This document shows positions 1 through 9,453 of a DNA stretch of 64,000 nucleotides, piece by piece. Within the stretch, counting starts at the first letter, position 1. Every line of letters begins with the position of its first letter. The DNA is from Streptomyces sp. NBC_01465 (GTDB lineage Bacteria > Actinomycetota > Actinomycetes > Streptomycetales > Streptomycetaceae). The position numbers were made by a program, and so were the translations under genes. The notes under the pieces were generated by a model. It did not search any database, had not been told where the DNA came from, and was given only the letters and a program-made list of their open reading frames with translations. The stretch lies in NCBI RefSeq assembly GCF_036227325.1, contig NZ_CP109467.1, positions 3,596,001 through 3,660,000 on the forward strand, in the 5' to 3' direction.

Positions 1-129
1 CTCGCTCCTTAGGAGGGATGGGGCTTCGATCGACCCTACGCCCGGGATCCAAGATCTGGACAGGGTGTCCGGGATACGGGACGCGGGGATCAGGATGCAC
101 TGCGCTTCGCTCCGTCTCGGCTCTCTGAT

Positions 130-783
130 TCATCCTTCGGATGCCGAGCGCGGTCGTACGGGGGGTACGGGGGCCGCGTCCGTCAGGTAGCGCTGGAGTG
201 TGGGGGCCACCAGCGCGACGATCTCCTCCGGGTCCGCCGATGCCAGGGGCTCGACCTTGATCACGTATCGCATCATCGCGATCCCGATCATGTGCGAGGC
301 CGCGAGCTCCGCGCGGAACTTCGGGTTCGGTACGTCGAGGTCCGCCGCGACCTTCTCCAGGACGCGGCGCAGGAAGAAGCCGCGCAGCACCTTGGCCGCC
401 GCCTCGTGGGTGAGCGCCGAGCGGATCACCGCGAGGAGCGGGGCGCGCGTCGCCGGGTTCTCCCAGAGGCCGATGAAGAAGCGGGCCAGGCGTTCGCCGA
501 GGCCGTCGGTGGAGGTGCCGATGATCGCGGGGAGCAGCTGGTCCGGTTCCAGGGTCGTCTCGATGGCCGACTCGAAGAGGTCGTCCTTGGTGCCGAAGTA
601 GTGGTGGACCAGCGCCGCGTCGACCCCCGCCTGCTTGGCGATGCCGCGCATGGAGGCCTTGTCGTAGCCCCGTTCCGAGAATTCCGTGCGTGCGGCGGCG
701 AGGATCCGGGTCCTGGCGTCCGGTTCCGTCGCGGACTGGGCGCGGGAGGGGCGGCCCCTGCGGCGCGGGGTCTCGGAGGTCAC
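130..783 (-). CDS. TetR/AcrR family transcriptional regulator
   Basis: A 217-residue one-domain DNA-binding repressor. Residues 25-70 carry the TetR helix-turn-helix ([16 protein letters not shown]... [15 protein letters not shown]), with the conserved tyrosine-phenylalanine of the recognition helix. The rest is an all-helical ligand/dimerisation domain of the actinobacterial type. I chose the GTG at 783 because it overlaps the stop of the upstream sugar-isomerase gene in a GTGA junction, which implies translational coupling; a longer frame continues upstream only as a shadow of that gene. It is the last gene of a ppx - isomerase - tetR unit. The ligand and targets cannot be told from the sequence; control of the neighbouring genes is only an inference. 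Confidence 0.9.
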   Translation of the reverse strand: MTSETPRRRGRPSRAQSATEPDARTRILAAARTEFSERGYDKASMRGIAKQAGVDAALVHHYFGTKDDLFESAIETTLEPDQLLPAIIGTSTDGLGERLARFFIGLWENPATRAPLLAVIRSALTHEAAAKVLRGFFLRRVLEKVAADLDVPNPKFRAELAASHMIGIAMMRYVIKVEPLASADPEEIVALVAPTLQRYLTDAAPVPPVRPRSASEG

Positions 784-1619
784 GGCTGATGGACCCGGGT
801 GGCCAGGTGGAGGCGCGTGAAGGCCAGGGCCTCGGCCAGATCGGCCTCGCGTTCGGCGGCGGACATCGCGCGGCGGGTGTTGACCTCGATGACGACATGG
901 CCGTCGAAGGAAGTACGAGCGAGGCGCTCCAGGAGTTCCGCGCAGGGCTGGGTGCCGCGGCCCGGGACCAGGTGCTCGTCCTTGCCGGAGCCCCGGCCGT
1001 CGGCGAGGTGGACGTGGGCCAGGCGGTCGCCCATCCGGTCGATCATGGACATGGCGTCGTTGCGGGCCGTCGCGGTGTGCGAGAGGTCGACCGTGAAGTG
1101 GCGGTAGTCGTCCTTGGTGGGGTCCCAGTCGGGTGCGTACGCGAGCATCTCGCGGTCGCGGTAGCGCCACGGGTACATGTTCTCGACAGCGAATCGGACG
1201 TCCGTCTCGTTCGCCATCCGCCAGATCCCGGTCACGAAGTCGCGTGCGTACTGCCGCTGCCAGCGGAACGGCGGGTGCACGACGACCGTCGACGCACCGA
1301 GCTTCTCGGCGGCCGCCTGGGCGCGCTGGAGCTTGGTCCACGGGTCGGTGGACCACACGCGCTGGGTGATCAGGAGACACGGGGCGTGGACCGCCAGGAT
1401 CGGGACCCCGTGGTAGTCGGAGAGGCGGCGCAGGGCCTCGATGTCCTGGGACACGGGGTCGGTCCACACCATGACCTCGACGCCGTCGTAGCCCAGGCGC
1501 GCGGCCATCTCGAAGGCCGTCGCCGTCGACTCCGGGTACACGGACGCCGTGGACAGCGCGACCTTCGCATCCGGGATGCGCACCACTGGTTCTGCCACGA
1601 GGGACAGCGTACGGGCCAT
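780..1619 (-). CDS. Sugar phosphate isomerase/epimerase (TIM barrel)
   Basis: A 279-residue protein of the xylose-isomerase-like/AP-endonuclease-2 TIM-barrel family. Visible family marks are the early strand-loop [17 protein letters not shown], the acidic segment FAVENMYPW, the [10 protein letters not shown] strand and [11 protein letters not shown] near the end; these acidic and histidine residues normally bind a divalent metal. It is probably cytosolic and acts on a sugar or polyol phosphate, but the substrate is unknown. The ATG at 1619 lies 2 nt after the stop of the Ppx/GppA gene and the 3' end overlaps tetR by 4 nt, so the three genes form one transcription unit. Confidence 0.88.
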   Translation of the reverse strand: MARTLSLVAEPVVRIPDAKVALSTASVYPESTATAFEMAARLGYDGVEVMVWTDPVSQDIEALRRLSDYHGVPILAVHAPCLLITQRVWSTDPWTKLQRAQAAAEKLGASTVVVHPPFRWQRQYARDFVTGIWRMANETDVRFAVENMYPWRYRDREMLAYAPDWDPTKDDYRHFTVDLSHTATARNDAMSMIDRMGDRLAHVHLADGRGSGKDEHLVPGRGTQPCAELLERLARTSFDGHVVIEVNTRRAMSAAEREADLAEALAFTRLHLATRVHQP

Positions 1620-1621
1620 CT

Positions 1622-2554
1622 CTACCGGGGCGGGAGGTGGTCCAGGCGGCGCAGGATGATGCCCTCGCGCAGCGCCCAGGGGCAGACTTCGAGCTCCTCG
1701 ACGCCGAAGAGGTCCATCGCACCCTCTGCGACCAGGGCTCCTGCGGGGAGCTGGTGGGCGCGGCCCTCGGAGACGCCGGGGAGGGCGCCGCGTTCGGCCG
1801 TCGTCATGGCGGCGAGCTTGGGGACCCACTCCTCCAGTGATTTACGACTCAGCCGGCGCTGGATGTACAAACCTTCGTTCGAGCGGGCCGCCCCTGCGAT
1901 ACGGGACAGCTGCTTGAAGGTCTTGGACGTCGCGACGACGTGGTCGGGCTTTCCGAAGCGGGTGAACTCGCCGACCGTACGGGCGATTTGGGCGCGCACG
2001 TGGCGGCGCAGCGCCTTCACGTCCAGCGGGTCGGGCGGATCTCCGGGCAGCCAGGTGTGGGTGAGGCGGCCCGCGCCGAGCGGGAGGGAGACGGCTTTGT
2101 CGGGGTACTCGTCCATGCCGTACGCGATTTCGAGCGAGCCGCCGCCGATGTCGAGGAGGAGCAGCTTGCCCGCGGACCAGCCGAACCAGCGGCGTGCGGC
2201 GAGGAAGGTGAGGCGGGCCTCCTCCTCGCCGGTGAGGACCTGAAGGTCGACGCCCGTCTCGTCGTGGACACGGGCGAGGACGTGGTCGGCGTTGCTGGCC
2301 TCGCGGACTGCGGAGGTCGCGAAGGGCAGGACCTCTTCGGCGCCCTTGTCCTCGGCGGCCTGCAGACCTTCGTTGATGGTGGCGACCAGCCGGTCGACGC
2401 CTTCGGGGCCGATCGCCCCCTGCTCGTCGAGGAGTTCGGCGAGACGGAGCTCGGCCTTGTGCGAATGCGCCGGCAGCGGGCGGGCGCCAGGGTGGGCGTC
2501 GACGACCAGCAGATGAACTGTGTTCGAACCGACGTCGAGGACTCCGAGTCTCAT
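1622..2554 (-). CDS. Ppx/GppA family exopolyphosphatase-type phosphatase
   Basis: A 310-residue actin-fold (ASKHA) phosphatase. The N-terminal phosphate loop [17 protein letters not shown] and the second glycine loop [15 protein letters not shown] (about residues 136-150) are the hallmarks of the Ppx/GppA family, which hydrolyses polyphosphate or pppGpp. The length matches the short, two-subdomain actinobacterial form without the C-terminal HD domain of the E. coli enzymes. It starts 34 nt from the divergent Cys-rich gene and is first in the operon with the sugar isomerase and TetR genes. Whether polyphosphate or (p)ppGpp is the substrate cannot be decided here. Confidence 0.92.
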   Translation of the reverse strand: MRLGVLDVGSNTVHLLVVDAHPGARPLPAHSHKAELRLAELLDEQGAIGPEGVDRLVATINEGLQAAEDKGAEEVLPFATSAVREASNADHVLARVHDETGVDLQVLTGEEEARLTFLAARRWFGWSAGKLLLLDIGGGSLEIAYGMDEYPDKAVSLPLGAGRLTHTWLPGDPPDPLDVKALRRHVRAQIARTVGEFTRFGKPDHVVATSKTFKQLSRIAGAARSNEGLYIQRRLSRKSLEEWVPKLAAMTTAERGALPGVSEGRAHQLPAGALVAEGAMDLFGVEELEVCPWALREGIILRRLDHLPPR

Positions 2555-2588
2555 ATACGGAACGCTACTGCGGATGGGGACCTACGCT

Positions 2589-3398
2589 GTGCGTGTGCCG
2601 AAGACGAAAAAGGTTAAGCCGGGCAAAGCCGTAAAGCTGCCCAAGCCGAAGCGTGACGAGAAGGGGCTCGATTTTGCTCGGGCCTGGGTGGAGTTTCCTG
2701 ATCCTGCCGACGACGAGCAGATCTTCCGGTGTGATCTCACCTGGCTGACGTCGCGGTGGACGTGCATCTTCGGCAGTGGTTGCCAGGGGATCCAGGCCGG
2801 GCGGGCGGACGACGGGTGCTGCACGCTCGGTGCGCACTTCTCCGATGACGACGACGAGAAGCGCGTCGCGGGTCATGTGGCGCGGCTGACGCCGGACATG
2901 TGGCAGTTCCACGACGTGGGAACCGACTCCGGGTGGACGGAGGTCGACGACGACGGCGAGCGCCAGACGCGGCGCTGGAACGGGTCGTGCATCTTCCAGA
3001 ACCGGCCCGGCTTCGCGGGCGGTGCGGGGTGCTCGCTGCACATCCTGGCGCTCAAGGAGGGCAAGGAGCCGCTGGAGACGAAGCCGGACGTGTGCTGGCA
3101 GTTGCCGGTGCGGCGGACGTACGAGTGGATCGACCGGCCGGACGACTCGCGCGTACTGCAGATCTCGATCGGTGAGTACGACCGGCGCGGCTGGGGGCCC
3201 GGCGGCCACGACCTGCACTGGTGGTGCACGTCGGCGACGTCCGCGCACGGGGCGGGCGATCCCGTGTACGTCACGTACCGGCCCGAGCTCACCGAGTTGA
3301 TGGGCAAGGGTGGTTACGACCGCCTCGTGGAGCTCTGCGAGGAGCGGCTGTCCTCGCTGCTGCCGATGGCGCCGCATCCGGCCGATCCGGTCGCCTAG
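2589..3398 (+). CDS. Cysteine-rich protein of unknown function
   Basis: A 269-residue soluble protein with a basic N-terminal tail ([20 protein letters not shown]) and about ten cysteines, including C-x-FGSGC, a CC pair after GRADDG, and later single Cys residues flanked by aromatic residues. The pattern recalls YkgJ-type cysteine-cluster proteins that bind metal, but I cannot assign the family. I chose GTG 2589 because GGGGA lies 8 nt upstream; an in-frame ATG at 2574 is an alternative with no ribosome site. It is divergent from ppx/GppA, and its stop overlaps the stop of the convergent BACON fusion gene by 4 nt. Confidence 0.75.
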   Translation: MRVPKTKKVKPGKAVKLPKPKRDEKGLDFARAWVEFPDPADDEQIFRCDLTWLTSRWTCIFGSGCQGIQAGRADDGCCTLGAHFSDDDDEKRVAGHVARLTPDMWQFHDVGTDSGWTEVDDDGERQTRRWNGSCIFQNRPGFAGGAGCSLHILALKEGKEPLETKPDVCWQLPVRRTYEWIDRPDDSRVLQISIGEYDRRGWGPGGHDLHWWCTSATSAHGAGDPVYVTYRPELTELMGKGGYDRLVELCEERLSSLLPMAPHPADPVA

Positions 3399-5038
3399 TT
3401 CGCGGGCAGTGGCGTCGCCGTCTCCGTGGGGGACGGCGACGTGCTGTCTGTGGGCGTTGGTGTCGGGGAGTCCGTCGGGGTCGGCGACGCGCTGTCCGTG
3501 GGGGTCGGTGTCGGGCCCTGGGTGGGCGGGGTCGGGTCGTCCGTCGGGGGGCGGTGATGGTGCGGCCTGCCGTGGCCGGAGACCGAGACCACCGCACCCG
3601 TGGGGTCGATGCCGATGCGGGCCGTCCAGTCGCCCTCCGGATCGCGGTGGTGGTTCACGTACACCTGAATCGTGAACGTGCCCCCCGGGGCGAGAGTTCC
3701 CGAAGTGCTGCTGAACCGGAGCCAGTCGGCGTCCGTCCAGGCCGACCAGTGCACGGGGGCGCCGCCCGCGTTGGTGAGTGTGATCGTGGTCGTCTCGCCG
3801 GACGACTGGGCCTCGACCGTGAGACGGCCCGCGCCGGGGGCCTTCGGGCCTGCGGCGGCGCCGGGGCTGATCACCTCCACCGAGACGTCGGGGGCACGGC
3901 TGCCGGCCGTGAAGCCGGGGGACGGGTCGGTGCGGGCGTTGCCCGCGTTCTCGTAGTGGTCGTACGGGCTGGAGTTGAGGCCTCCCTGGCCGTCCGTCTC
4001 GCTCGCGGTGACCCGGGAACCGTCGTGCCCCTCGCCGGTGAAGGGCGCTCCTCGGTACGCCGCCCAGAGCGCCAGGACGGGGGCCGCGACCACCGTCGCC
4101 ACGACCGTGGTGGTGACCGCCCTGGCGCGGAGCCGGTCGCGGCGGGCCGCGTGGTCCTTGGGGTCGAGAGGGAAACCGTTTCGCCCGAAGCGGGGGGCGT
4201 TGCTCCGCGGCGCGTGCAGCATCGCCACGTACGCCGCCTGGCGCGGGGCTGCGACCAGCGGGAGTTCGGCGGGGGACCCGGTGGACAGCACGGAGCCCGG
4301 CCACGGGCCCGCGGCGCCCGCGCGCTCGGCGGCGCGGCGGCAGCGCGGGCAGTCGTCGACATGGCGTACGAGTTCGCGGCGGAGCGCCGGGGAGAGCAGC
4401 ACCCGGCGGTCGCCGGTGAGGCGGGCGACGGAGGAGCAGCTGCCGGTCTCCACGACCGCGAGAGCGGCCCGGGTCCGCTCCACCTCGCACGCGGCGGCGG
4501 CCAGCAGGGCGCGGGCCGATGCGGAGTCCATGCCGAGGACGGCGGCGACTTCGGCGGGGGCGAGCCGGTGGCGTACCGCCAACTCCAGGGCCTCGCGCTG
4601 CTCGGGGGTGGTGCCGGCGGCCTCGGGCCAGGCCAGCAGGGCGAGTTCGCGGTGCCTGCTGTCGGCGGTCTCCTGAGGGACGGACGGGGCGGGCCCGGTG
4701 GTGCGGCCGGTGTGCGCCCCCGGGCGCGAGCGCTTCAGCTCGGCCAGTTTGCGCAGGCACGCCCAGCGCGCCAGCGCGTACAGCCAGGCGCGGCGCTGCG
4801 GGTCGGCGGACGGGCTGCGGCTGAACTGCCGCTCGGACAGGGCGAGTACGTCGCCCAGGACCGCCGTCGCCGCGTCGTGGTCGCACAGGACGGAGAGACA
4901 GTAGGTGAACAGGCCGTCGAGATAAGCCTCGTAGCGCGCGGGCGGCCGCTGGATGCGGGTCGCCTGGCCGGGGGCACGTCGCTGCGCCCGGTGTGCGCCG
5001 GTGGTGTGCGTGGGGTGCTCCAGCCTGCTGCTCGTCAC
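3395..5038 (-). CDS. Sigma-like / zinc-finger / TM / BACON-domain fusion protein
   Basis: A 547-residue mosaic. Residues 35-105 resemble sigma region 2 ([16 protein letters not shown]... [17 protein letters not shown]). Residues 143-195 resemble region 4 ([26 protein letters not shown]), but the recognition helix is Ala-rich and degenerate. H226-x3-C230-x2-C233 is the zinc-binding signature of ZAS anti-sigma domains. One membrane helix spans 307-327. Outside, residues 400-488 form a BACON-like beta domain ([33 protein letters not shown]), followed by a PTPTDS-rich wall-spanning tail (491-547). The layout suggests a membrane-tethered sensor with a built-in sigma/anti-sigma pair, as in ECF groups with fused C-terminal anti-sigma domains. 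Sigma activity is unproven. The convergent 3' end overlaps the Cys-rich gene. Confidence 0.85.
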   Translation of the reverse strand: MTSSRLEHPTHTTGAHRAQRRAPGQATRIQRPPARYEAYLDGLFTYCLSVLCDHDAATAVLGDVLALSERQFSRSPSADPQRRAWLYALARWACLRKLAELKRSRPGAHTGRTTGPAPSVPQETADSRHRELALLAWPEAAGTTPEQREALELAVRHRLAPAEVAAVLGMDSASARALLAAAACEVERTRAALAVVETGSCSSVARLTGDRRVLLSPALRRELVRHVDDCPRCRRAAERAGAAGPWPGSVLSTGSPAELPLVAAPRQAAYVAMLHAPRSNAPRFGRNGFPLDPKDHAARRDRLRARAVTTTVVATVVAAPVLALWAAYRGAPFTGEGHDGSRVTASETDGQGGLNSSPYDHYENAGNARTDPSPGFTAGSRAPDVSVEVISPGAAAGPKAPGAGRLTVEAQSSGETTTITLTNAGGAPVHWSAWTDADWLRFSSTSGTLAPGGTFTIQVYVNHHRDPEGDWTARIGIDPTGAVVSVSGHGRPHHHRPPTDDPTPPTQGPTPTPTDSASPTPTDSPTPTPTDSTSPSPTETATPLPAN

Positions 5039-5187
5039 CCGGCGACGGTAGGCCGCAGAGCACGGCCCCCTCGCACCTCTTGACCGGTTTTAATCCTTAC
5101 GGGTGAACGTATCCCTCAAAAGAGGACAGGAACTGGGCATTCCGTCGCTGGGCGTGATTGTCAGTGGCCCCCGCTACGGTGTGCGAC

Positions 5188-6600
5188 ATGGCAGCTCGTA
5201 CGAAGTCCACCAAAGACCGGCCGTCCTACCGCTGCACCGAATGCGGCTACACGACGGCCAAATGGCTCGGTCGCTGCCACGAGTGCCAGGCCTGGGGGAC
5301 GGTCGAGGAGATCGGCGGCGCCCCCGCGGTCCGCACCACGGCGGCCGGCCGGGTCAGCACGGCGGCCGTGCCCATCGGACAGGTCGACACCCGTCAGGCG
5401 ACCGCCCGCTCGACCGGCGTCGACGAACTGGACCGGGTGCTGGGCGGCGGTCTCGTGCCCGGGGCCGTCGTGCTGCTCGCGGGCGAGCCCGGGGTGGGCA
5501 AGTCGACGCTGCTCCTCGACGTGGCCGCGAAGGCGGCGAGCGACGACCACCGCACGCTGTACGTGACCGCGGAGGAGTCCGCGAGCCAGGTCAGACTGCG
5601 CGCCGACCGCATCGGCGCGCTCAGCGACCATCTGTACCTGGCCGCCGAGACCGATCTGTCCGCAGTGCTGGGGCACCTGGACGCGGTGAAGCCCTCGCTG
5701 CTGGTCCTGGACTCCGTGCAGACCGTGGCCTCCCCCGAGCTCGACGGGGCGCCGGGCGGAATGGCGCAGGTCAGGGAGGTGGCGGGGGCGCTGATCCGGG
5801 CCTCCAAGGAGCGCGGGATGTCGACGCTCCTGGTCGGGCACGTCACCAAGGACGGTGCGATCGCGGGGCCGCGGCTCCTGGAGCATCTGGTCGACGTGGT
5901 GCTCTCCTTCGAGGGCGACCGGCATGCACGGCTGCGGCTGGTGCGGGGTGTCAAGAACCGTTACGGAGCGACGGACGAGGTCGGCTGCTTCGAGCTGCAC
6001 GACGAGGGGATCACGGGACTCGCCGACCCCAGCGGACTGTTCCTGACCCGGCGCGACGAGCCCGTCCCCGGTACGTGTCTGACGGTGACGCTGGAGGGCA
6101 AGCGGCCGCTGGTCGCCGAAGTGCAGGCGCTCACCGTCGACTCGCAGATCCCCTCGCCGCGCAGGACCACTTCGGGTCTGGAGACCTCCCGCGTCTCGAT
6201 GATGCTCGCCGTTCTGGAGCAGCGCGGCCGGATCAGCGCCCTTGGCAAGCGCGACATCTACACGGCGACGGTGGGCGGGGTGAAGCTCACCGAGCCCGCC
6301 GCGGACCTCGCGATGGCGCTCGCGCTGGCATCCGCCGCCAGTGACGTACCGCTGCCGAAGAACCTGGTCGCGATCGGCGAAGTCGGGCTTGCGGGCGAGG
6401 TCAGGAGGGTGACGGGGGTCCAGCGGAGGCTGGCCGAGGCGCACCGTCTGGGCTTCACGCACGCCCTTGTTCCGACCGATCCGGGGAAGGTCCCTGCGGG
6501 CATGAAGGTCATCGAAGTGGGCGACATGGGGGACGCGCTGCGTGTGCTTCCGCGACGGTCTCGAGCAGAGGCGCCCCGGGAGGACGACACGCGCCGGTAG
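5188..6600 (+). CDS. radA: DNA repair protein RadA
   Basis: A 470-residue RecA-like branch-migration ATPase. The N-terminal zinc finger is C16-x2-C19 ... C30-x2-C33 (YRCTECGYTTAKWLGRCHEC). The Walker A is GEPGVGKST, the Walker B region LLVLDSVQTV, and a C-terminal Lon-like domain follows (GKRPLVAEVQAL... GEVGLAGEVRRV). The RadA-specific motif reads KNRYG instead of the usual KNRFG. The ATG at 5188 puts the zinc finger in its normal place; a longer frame begins at 5158. The neighbour 44 nt downstream is disA, a pairing conserved in many Gram-positive bacteria, where RadA is linked to control of DisA at branched DNA. Confidence 0.96.
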   Translation: MAARTKSTKDRPSYRCTECGYTTAKWLGRCHECQAWGTVEEIGGAPAVRTTAAGRVSTAAVPIGQVDTRQATARSTGVDELDRVLGGGLVPGAVVLLAGEPGVGKSTLLLDVAAKAASDDHRTLYVTAEESASQVRLRADRIGALSDHLYLAAETDLSAVLGHLDAVKPSLLVLDSVQTVASPELDGAPGGMAQVREVAGALIRASKERGMSTLLVGHVTKDGAIAGPRLLEHLVDVVLSFEGDRHARLRLVRGVKNRYGATDEVGCFELHDEGITGLADPSGLFLTRRDEPVPGTCLTVTLEGKRPLVAEVQALTVDSQIPSPRRTTSGLETSRVSMMLAVLEQRGRISALGKRDIYTATVGGVKLTEPAADLAMALALASAASDVPLPKNLVAIGEVGLAGEVRRVTGVQRRLAEAHRLGFTHALVPTDPGKVPAGMKVIEVGDMGDALRVLPRRSRAEAPREDDTRR

Positions 6601-6644
6601 ACTTTGCCCTGGTCTCGCCCATCCGTACGAGCCGGAGGAGTGCA

Positions 6645-7772
6645 GTGGCAGCCAACGACCGGGCAGCAGCGTCCGGAAAGTCCGGCGGGGGCTCCTCCCG
6701 TACCGAAGCGCTGATGCGCGCCTCGCTGAGCGCCGTCGCGCCCGGAATGGGACTGCGCGACGGGCTGGAGCGCATCCTCCGCGGCAACACCGGCGGGCTG
6801 ATCGTCCTCGGCATGGACAAGACGGTCGAGTCGATGTGCACCGGCGGCTTCGTACTGGACGTGGAGTTCACCGCGACGCGCCTGCGCGAGCTGTGCAAGC
6901 TCGACGGCGCGCTCATCGTCGACAAGGACATCACCAAGATTCTCCGGGCCGGCGTGCAGCTGGTCCCGGACGCCTCCATTCCCACGGAGGAGACGGGGAC
7001 CAGGCACCGGACCGCGGACCGGGTCTCCAAGCAGTGCGGGTTCCCTGTCGTGTCCGTATCGCAGTCGATGCGCCTGATCGCGCTGTACGTGGACGGGGAG
7101 CGCCGGGTCCTCGAGGAGTCGGCGGCGATCCTGTCGCGGGCGAACCAGGCCCTGGCCACGCTGGAGCGGTACAAGCTGCGCCTCGACGAGGTCGCGGGGA
7201 CGCTCTCCGCGCTGGAGATCGAGGACCTGGTGACGGTCCGCGACGTCACGGCGGTCGCTCAGCGCCTGGAGATGGTGCGGCGCATCGCGACGGAGATCGC
7301 CGAGTACGTGGTGGAGCTGGGGACGGACGGCCGTCTTCTGTCGCTGCAGCTCGACGAGTTGATCGCGGGTGTGGAGCCGGAGCGGGAGCTCGTGGTCCAC
7401 GACTACGTACCGGAGCCGACGGCCAAGCGGTCGCGGACGGTGCCCGAGGCGCTGGCCGAGCTGGACACGCTCGGCCACGGCGAACTGCTCGAACTGCCGC
7501 TCGTGGCGCGGGCGCTGGGGTACAGCGGCTCCCCCGAGACGCTGGACTCGGCGGTGTCGCCGCGCGGGTACCGGCTCCTCGCGAAGGTGCCGCGGCTGCC
7601 CGGGGCGATCATCGAGCGGCTCGTGGAGCACTTCGGCGGCCTGCAGAAGCTGCTGGCCGCGAGCGTCGACGATCTGCAGACCGTGGACGGGGTCGGCGAG
7701 GCGCGGGCGCGGAGTGTGCGCGAGGGGCTTTCGCGGCTTGCGGAGTCGTCGATCCTCGAGCGTTACGTCTGA
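6645..7772 (+). CDS. disA: DNA integrity scanning diadenylate cyclase DisA
   Basis: A 375-residue protein that makes c-di-AMP from two ATP and slows when bound to branched DNA. The DAC domain shows the two catalytic motifs D87-G-A89 and R120-H-R-T-A124. It is followed by a helical linker and a C-terminal helix-hairpin-helix DNA-binding domain (LPRLPGAIIERLVEHFGGL... VDGVGEARARSVREGL). The GTG start is preceded by GGAGGAG. It probably shares a transcript with radA. In Streptomyces DisA is the main c-di-AMP source and affects ion and osmotic balance and development, which is known from the family and not seen here. Confidence 0.97.
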   Translation: MAANDRAAASGKSGGGSSRTEALMRASLSAVAPGMGLRDGLERILRGNTGGLIVLGMDKTVESMCTGGFVLDVEFTATRLRELCKLDGALIVDKDITKILRAGVQLVPDASIPTEETGTRHRTADRVSKQCGFPVVSVSQSMRLIALYVDGERRVLEESAAILSRANQALATLERYKLRLDEVAGTLSALEIEDLVTVRDVTAVAQRLEMVRRIATEIAEYVVELGTDGRLLSLQLDELIAGVEPERELVVHDYVPEPTAKRSRTVPEALAELDTLGHGELLELPLVARALGYSGSPETLDSAVSPRGYRLLAKVPRLPGAIIERLVEHFGGLQKLLAASVDDLQTVDGVGEARARSVREGLSRLAESSILERYV

Positions 7773-7781
7773 GGAGCGGGC

Positions 7782-7804
7782 GGGCCGGGGGCGACCCCCG
7801 GCCC
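7782..7804. terminator. Strong GC hairpin after disA
   Basis: A perfect 10-bp stem (GGGCCGGGGG / CCCCCGGCCC) with a 3-nt loop lies 10 nt after the disA stop and before the convergent gene end at 7831. There is no T tract, as is common in Streptomyces, so it could end transcripts from both sides. Confidence 0.75.
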
Positions 7805-7830
7805 ACTCCTGATCCCTCTAGTCCTTCGAC

Positions 7831-8643
7831 CTAGTCCTTCGACAGGACGATCGACGTGCGCTGGACCGGCATGCCCGGGAGGCTCGCCTCGATCAGGTAC
7901 GTGCCGGGGGTGGCCGAACCGGGCGGCGGCGTCGCACAGTTGGGCGCCGACTTGGACCGGTTCCACTGCACGGCGTGCGTGATCGTGGAGTTGGCCGGGA
8001 CCTGGAAGAGCAGCGAGCCGTCCTTGGGGCAGTCCTTCGAGGACCAGATCACCTTGTCGTCCGCCGACGTGACCGTCACCACAGCCGCCTTCGGCCCGAA
8101 GTCCACCTTGCAGCTCGTCGCCGACACGTTCTTCGCGACGAGCTCGAACTTCGGCTTCTCGCCCGGCTCGTACGTGTTCTTGGGGTTGCGCAGCGTCAAC
8201 TGCACTGCCGCCGCCGTGCAGTCGGGGAGCGAGGAGCCCGCCGGTACGCGCTGACCGGCGCTGTCGCCGCCTCCGGCTCCGCCGCCCGCGCCGCCGCCGA
8301 TCGCGTCGCTGCCGGACGTCCCGCCCGTGCCCGTACCCGACGAGGCGTCGCCCGAGCCCGCGTCGGCGCCACCGCTGCCGGAGCCGCCGGTGCCGCCCGA
8401 CTCGTCGCGCCCGCCCGGGTTTTGACTGATCGCGGGGCCGGAGCTCGAAGGCCCCGGGGTGATGGAGGACGGGGCGTGCGAGCCGTCCGCCCCTGGCTTG
8501 CCCTTCTTGCCTCCGCCGCCGCCCGAGGTGACGACCCAGGCGATCAGGAGTGCGAGCAGCGCAACCAGAGTTGCCGCTACTGCCCTCCGTCGCCAGTAGA
8601 TGGTGGAGGGAAGCGGCCCGACCGGATTGCGCAGTGATCCCAC
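7831..8643 (-). CDS. Membrane-anchored protein of unknown function, Gly-rich linker
   Basis: A 270-residue protein. A basic N-terminus and one membrane helix at about residues 20-38 (AVAATLVALLALLIAWVV) are followed by a very Gly/Ser/Ala-rich linker of about 100 residues. A C-terminal extracytoplasmic beta domain with paired cysteines follows (LPDCTAAAVQLTLRN... SATSCKVDFG... SSKDCPKDG... SAPNCATPP). It is probably a cell-surface protein; I recognise no enzyme motif. GTG 8643 was chosen because it puts the basic residues directly before the helix; the frame is open further upstream. A 13-bp tandem duplication spans its stop codon (7818-7843). Confidence 0.8.
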   Translation of the reverse strand: MGSLRNPVGPLPSTIYWRRRAVAATLVALLALLIAWVVTSGGGGGKKGKPGADGSHAPSSITPGPSSSGPAISQNPGGRDESGGTGGSGSGGADAGSGDASSGTGTGGTSGSDAIGGGAGGGAGGGDSAGQRVPAGSSLPDCTAAAVQLTLRNPKNTYEPGEKPKFELVAKNVSATSCKVDFGPKAAVVTVTSADDKVIWSSKDCPKDGSLLFQVPANSTITHAVQWNRSKSAPNCATPPPGSATPGTYLIEASLPGMPVQRTSIVLSKD

Positions 8644-8807
8644 GGCGGCAACTGTACGAGAGATCACGGCCAACTCAGGCCTCACCCGCCGCCCGTACCG
8701 ACAACTTTTGCCGATCATCATTTTGATGAACCCCAACTTTCGTCAGGGGCACGGCACGACGATCGCTCGTGGTGACAACGGAGCGATGATTCATACTGTG
8801 CGTCACC

Positions 8808-9437
8808 ATGCACAGTGATTCCTGGCTCTACAAAGACATCCTCGACTTCGCGCACTCGACACCCCATTGGGTACAGAAACTGATGGAGGTGTGGACGGAG
8901 ATCGGGCTGCTGCTCTTCGGCGTCCTCTTCGTCACCGTCTGGTGGCGCGCCCGCCGCGACGACTCCCGTGCCATAGCGCTGGCGCTGCTCGCGCCGGTCG
9001 GTACGGCGATCGCGTACGTCATCAGCGAGTTGGTGAAGTCGATGATCGACGAGGAACGGCCCTGCCGCGCGGTCGCCGGCGCCGCCTCCTCGCTCATCAC
9101 CTGCCCGGCGGTCGGCGACTGGTCGTTCCCCTCCAACCACGCGACGATCGCGGGCGCCGCGGCCGTCGGGCTCGCGCTGGCCGTGCCGCGGCTCGGCTGG
9201 TTCACCGTCCCCCTCGCCCTGCTGATGGCCTTCTCGCGCGTCTTCGTCGGGGTGCACTATCCGCACGACGTCCTGGTGGGGCTGCTCCTCGGCGCGGTCG
9301 TCGCCTTCGCCGCAGCCAAGCTGCTGACCCGTCCTGTGGGCTCGCTCGTGGAGACGATGCGTACGAGCGGGAACACCGCGGTGACGTGGTTCGCCGGGCC
9401 GGGGCCCGGCGTGAAGTCCAAGCACCGGAGGAGCTGA
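8808..9437 (+). CDS. PAP2-superfamily membrane phosphatase
   Basis: A 209-residue integral membrane phosphatase with the three PAP2 motifs: K-x6-RP (KSMIDEERP), PSNH (WSFPSNHATIAG) and the C-terminal SR-x5-H-x3-D (SRVFVGVHYPHD), the last two holding the catalytic histidines. About five membrane helices can be drawn. Family members dephosphorylate lipid phosphates such as undecaprenyl pyrophosphate or phosphatidic acid on the outer face of the membrane. It lies 16 nt before mutY and upstream of the envelope-stress operon sigE-cseABC. A role in lipid carrier recycling is plausible but not shown. Confidence 0.92.
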   Translation: MHSDSWLYKDILDFAHSTPHWVQKLMEVWTEIGLLLFGVLFVTVWWRARRDDSRAIALALLAPVGTAIAYVISELVKSMIDEERPCRAVAGAASSLITCPAVGDWSFPSNHATIAGAAAVGLALAVPRLGWFTVPLALLMAFSRVFVGVHYPHDVLVGLLLGAVVAFAAAKLLTRPVGSLVETMRTSGNTAVTWFAGPGPGVKSKHRRS

Positions 9438-9453
9438 GAGGATCGATGGCGCC

